The notes under the pieces are model-generated. The model did not search any database. It saw only the letters and a list, made by a program, of their open reading frames with translations, and was not told the origin of the DNA. A stretch of DNA of 7,060 nucleotides, from positions 1 to 7,060 of the forward strand of contig JAJXWE010000074.1 in the NCBI GenBank assembly GCA_021781775.1, given 5' to 3'. Below are positions 5,536-7,060 of this stretch, piece after piece. This stretch comes from Pseudomonadota bacterium. GTDB lineage: Bacteria > Pseudomonadota > Gammaproteobacteria > Steroidobacterales > Steroidobacteraceae. A program made the position numbers and the translations under genes. Numbering within the stretch: the first letter of the stretch is position 1; the number at the start of each line of letters is the position of its first letter.

Positions 5536-6998
5536 GGCGTTGGTGGGAGCGTGCGCGAGCCGTCGCCGGGGCGCCCCTCGCCCGGGGCCTTGGGGTCGGC
5601 GAGGACGATTGGTTGCAGGTCGCGCGGGACGTGGCCGCCTCGGGCGGCACGCTGCTTTCCTTGTGGGCAAGTGACGATCCGACCGAGGGTCCGAGCATCT
5701 ATGGCGCATATCTGACGGACCCGGGCGTACTGCTCGTCGAGCTGGCGCTACGGGCCGCGGTGCAGCCGGAGTACCCGGGACTCGAGGAGATCTTTCCGGC
5801 GGCATCGCGGCTGCAGCGGGTGGCATTCGAGATCGGCGGCGTGCGCGCGAGCGACCCGGACCGACGGCCCTGGCTGGATCATTCGGCACCCTACGAATTC
5901 ATCCGGGTCGACGGCGAGGGCGTCCACGAGATCGCCGTCGGGCCGGTACACGCCGGCACCATAGAGCCGGGGCACTTCCGGTTCTCGGCGGTGGGCGAGA
6001 AGGTGCTGAGGCTCGAGGAGCGCCTCGGCTACGTGCACAAGGGAATCGAGCAGCGCTTCACGCGACTGCCCATCCTGCAGGGCCATCGTCTGGCGGCGCG
6101 CATATCGGGCGACTCTGCGGTGGCGTTCTCCTGGGCCTACTGCCAGGCCCTCGAGGGCATGAGCGGCTGCGAGGTGCCGCCACGCGCCGTCAGGCTGCGT
6201 GCTGCGTGCCTGGAGCTCGAGCGTCTCGCGAATCACCTCGGGGATCTCGGCGCGCTCGGAAACGATGCCGGGTTTGCGTTCGGACTCGCCCAGTTCTCTC
6301 GCCTCAAGGAGGATCTCCTGCGCGCGGTGTCAGCCGCGTTCGGCCGGCGCTACCTGTTCGACGTTCTCGTGCCCGGTGGCCTAGCGATGGATGTGGCGCG
6401 CGAGGCGGCAGGCGCGCTGCTGCGGGCCGTGCGCGCCGTGTGCGCCGAGACTACCGAACTGCGCGAGATCTACGAGGCGCACGCCGGCGTCCGCGACCGC
6501 TTCACGGGCACCGGCTACCTGGAGCCGGCGCTGGCGGCCAGGCTCGGAGTGCTCGGGCTCGTCGGGCGCGCGAGCGGGCAGGCGCGCGACCTGCGTATCG
6601 GCCGGCCGTGGCCGCCCTACACGGAGCTGCCGGTTGCGATGAGCGTGCAGCGTGGCGGGGACGTCGCGGCGCGGGTAGCGGTGCGCTTCGAGGAAGTGCA
6701 GGAGTCGGGGCGGCTCCTCGGTCAGCTGCTCTCGGGGCTCCCCGACGGCGGCTTCGCGGCGACAGTTGATCCGCCGCCACACGACGCGTTCGGCGTTGGC
6801 GTCATCGAAAGCTGGCGCGGACCGGTCCTGCTGGCACTGCGGGCCGGGCCGGGCGGCGCGATCCGCCGCTGCCATCCTCACGATTCCTCGTGGCAGAACT
6901 GGCCGGCGCTGGAGCACGCCATCATCGGCAACATCGTGCCGGATTTTCCGCTCATCAACAAATCCTTCAATCTCGCCTACAGCGGCGTGGATCTGTGA
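5526..6998 (+). CDS. hyfG: HyfG/NuoCD-like large subunit lacking all [NiFe] cysteines
   Basis: A 490-residue fusion of a NuoC-like N-terminal domain (about 25-125, with PEYPGLEEIFPAASRLQRVA at 81-100) and a NuoD / group 4 hydrogenase large-subunit domain (about 135-490). Diagnostic stretches are GPVHAGTIEPGHFRF (139-153), ERLGYVHKGIEQ (165-176), and LERLANHLGDLGALGNDAGF (231-250). In true group 4 hydrogenases the next motif after GYVHKGIE is RVCGIC; here it is RISGDS (192-197), so Ser194 and Ser197 replace the cysteines. At the C-terminus DPCxxC is replaced by FNLAYSGVDL (481-490), with Ala484 and Gly487 in the cysteine places, and the protein stops there. No [NiFe] centre can be bound, so hydrogenase activity is very unlikely. 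It fits the Ehr type of hydrogenase-related complexes. The start at 5526 has AGGGG 6 bases upstream. The electron partner is unknown, and the subunit would sit at the HyfC interface on the cytoplasmic side. Confidence 0.9.
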   Translation: MPLRRWWERARAVAGAPLARGLGVGEDDWLQVARDVAASGGTLLSLWASDDPTEGPSIYGAYLTDPGVLLVELALRAAVQPEYPGLEEIFPAASRLQRVAFEIGGVRASDPDRRPWLDHSAPYEFIRVDGEGVHEIAVGPVHAGTIEPGHFRFSAVGEKVLRLEERLGYVHKGIEQRFTRLPILQGHRLAARISGDSAVAFSWAYCQALEGMSGCEVPPRAVRLRAACLELERLANHLGDLGALGNDAGFAFGLAQFSRLKEDLLRAVSAAFGRRYLFDVLVPGGLAMDVAREAAGALLRAVRAVCAETTELREIYEAHAGVRDRFTGTGYLEPALAARLGVLGLVGRASGQARDLRIGRPWPPYTELPVAMSVQRGGDVAARVAVRFEEVQESGRLLGQLLSGLPDGGFAATVDPPPHDAFGVGVIESWRGPVLLALRAGPGGAIRRCHPHDSSWQNWPALEHAIIGNIVPDFPLINKSFNLAYSGVDL

Positions 6999-7000
6999 CC

Positions 7001-7060
7001 ATGCTCAAGACGCTGCACAAGATCGTTTCGGTGGGTTTGGTCTCGGAAAGCGCACCCCCG
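7001..7060 (+). CDS. Start of next operon gene, probably NuoB/HyfI-like small subunit (3' truncated by window)
   Basis: ATG at 7001, two bases after the hyfG stop, opens a frame that stays open to the right edge and encodes MLKTLHKIVSVGLVSESAPP. In this operon type the gene after the large subunit usually encodes the NuoB/HyfI-like iron-sulfur small subunit, and a short start of the form MLK..KI...G.V.E..P is compatible with that. Only 20 residues are visible and none of the cluster-binding cysteines is reached, so the identification rests on position and a weak N-terminal resemblance. No strong Shine-Dalgarno is visible; the tight spacing suggests coupling to hyfG. Confidence 0.55.
   Translation, partial: MLKTLHKIVSVGLVSESAPP

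Noticed and set aside
393..6998. A working hydrogenase-4 or formate hydrogenlyase
   Set aside because: All four [NiFe]-ligand cysteines of the large subunit are absent and no HyfH-like ferredoxin subunit or formate dehydrogenase is seen.

Overview
The window comes from a GC-rich bacterium. The codon choice (strong preference for G or C in third position), the tightly packed operon and the family membership fit a proteobacterium; nothing here fixes the genus. Almost every base is coding, there are no gaps over 300 bases, and I see no RNA genes, insertion sequences or CRISPR arrays.

Layout. Bases 2-142 are the last 46 codons of a plus-strand gene I do not recognise. A small minus-strand gene (112-327) encodes a ribbon-helix-helix DNA-binding protein whose 3' end overlaps that tail. 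A short AT-rich divergent region (about 328-392) carries a good sigma-70-like promoter and a repeated, operator-like element. From there a single plus-strand operon runs to the right edge: hyfB (393-2408), hyfC (2405-3355), hyfE (3361-4029), hyfF (4031-5488), a hyfG-like large subunit (5526-6998), and the first 20 codons of a further gene (7001 onward), probably the NuoB/HyfI-like small subunit.

How it works together. HyfB and HyfF are NuoL/M/N-type antiporter-like subunits, HyfC is the NuoH-like anchor, and HyfE is NuoK-like. Together they form the membrane arm of a complex I / group 4 hydrogenase-type machine, and their proton-path charged residues look intact. HyfG is a fused NuoC-NuoD-type protein, but all four cysteines that hold the [NiFe] centre in true hydrogenases are replaced: Ser194/Ser197 in place of CxxC near the middle, Ala484/Gly487 in place of CxxC at the C-terminus. 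The complex is therefore very unlikely to be a hydrogenase despite its family name. It belongs with the 'energy-converting hydrogenase-related' (Ehr) complexes, whose electron donor and acceptor are unsettled. The operon also lacks a HyfD-like third antiporter between C and E, and no NuoI/HyfH-like ferredoxin subunit lies between G and the next gene.

The most interesting points are the dead [NiFe] site on an apparently functional ion-pumping arm, the reduced subunit set, a hairpin plus 14-codon mini-ORF between hyfF and hyfG, and the divergent ribbon-helix-helix gene next to palindromic repeats at the operon promoter.
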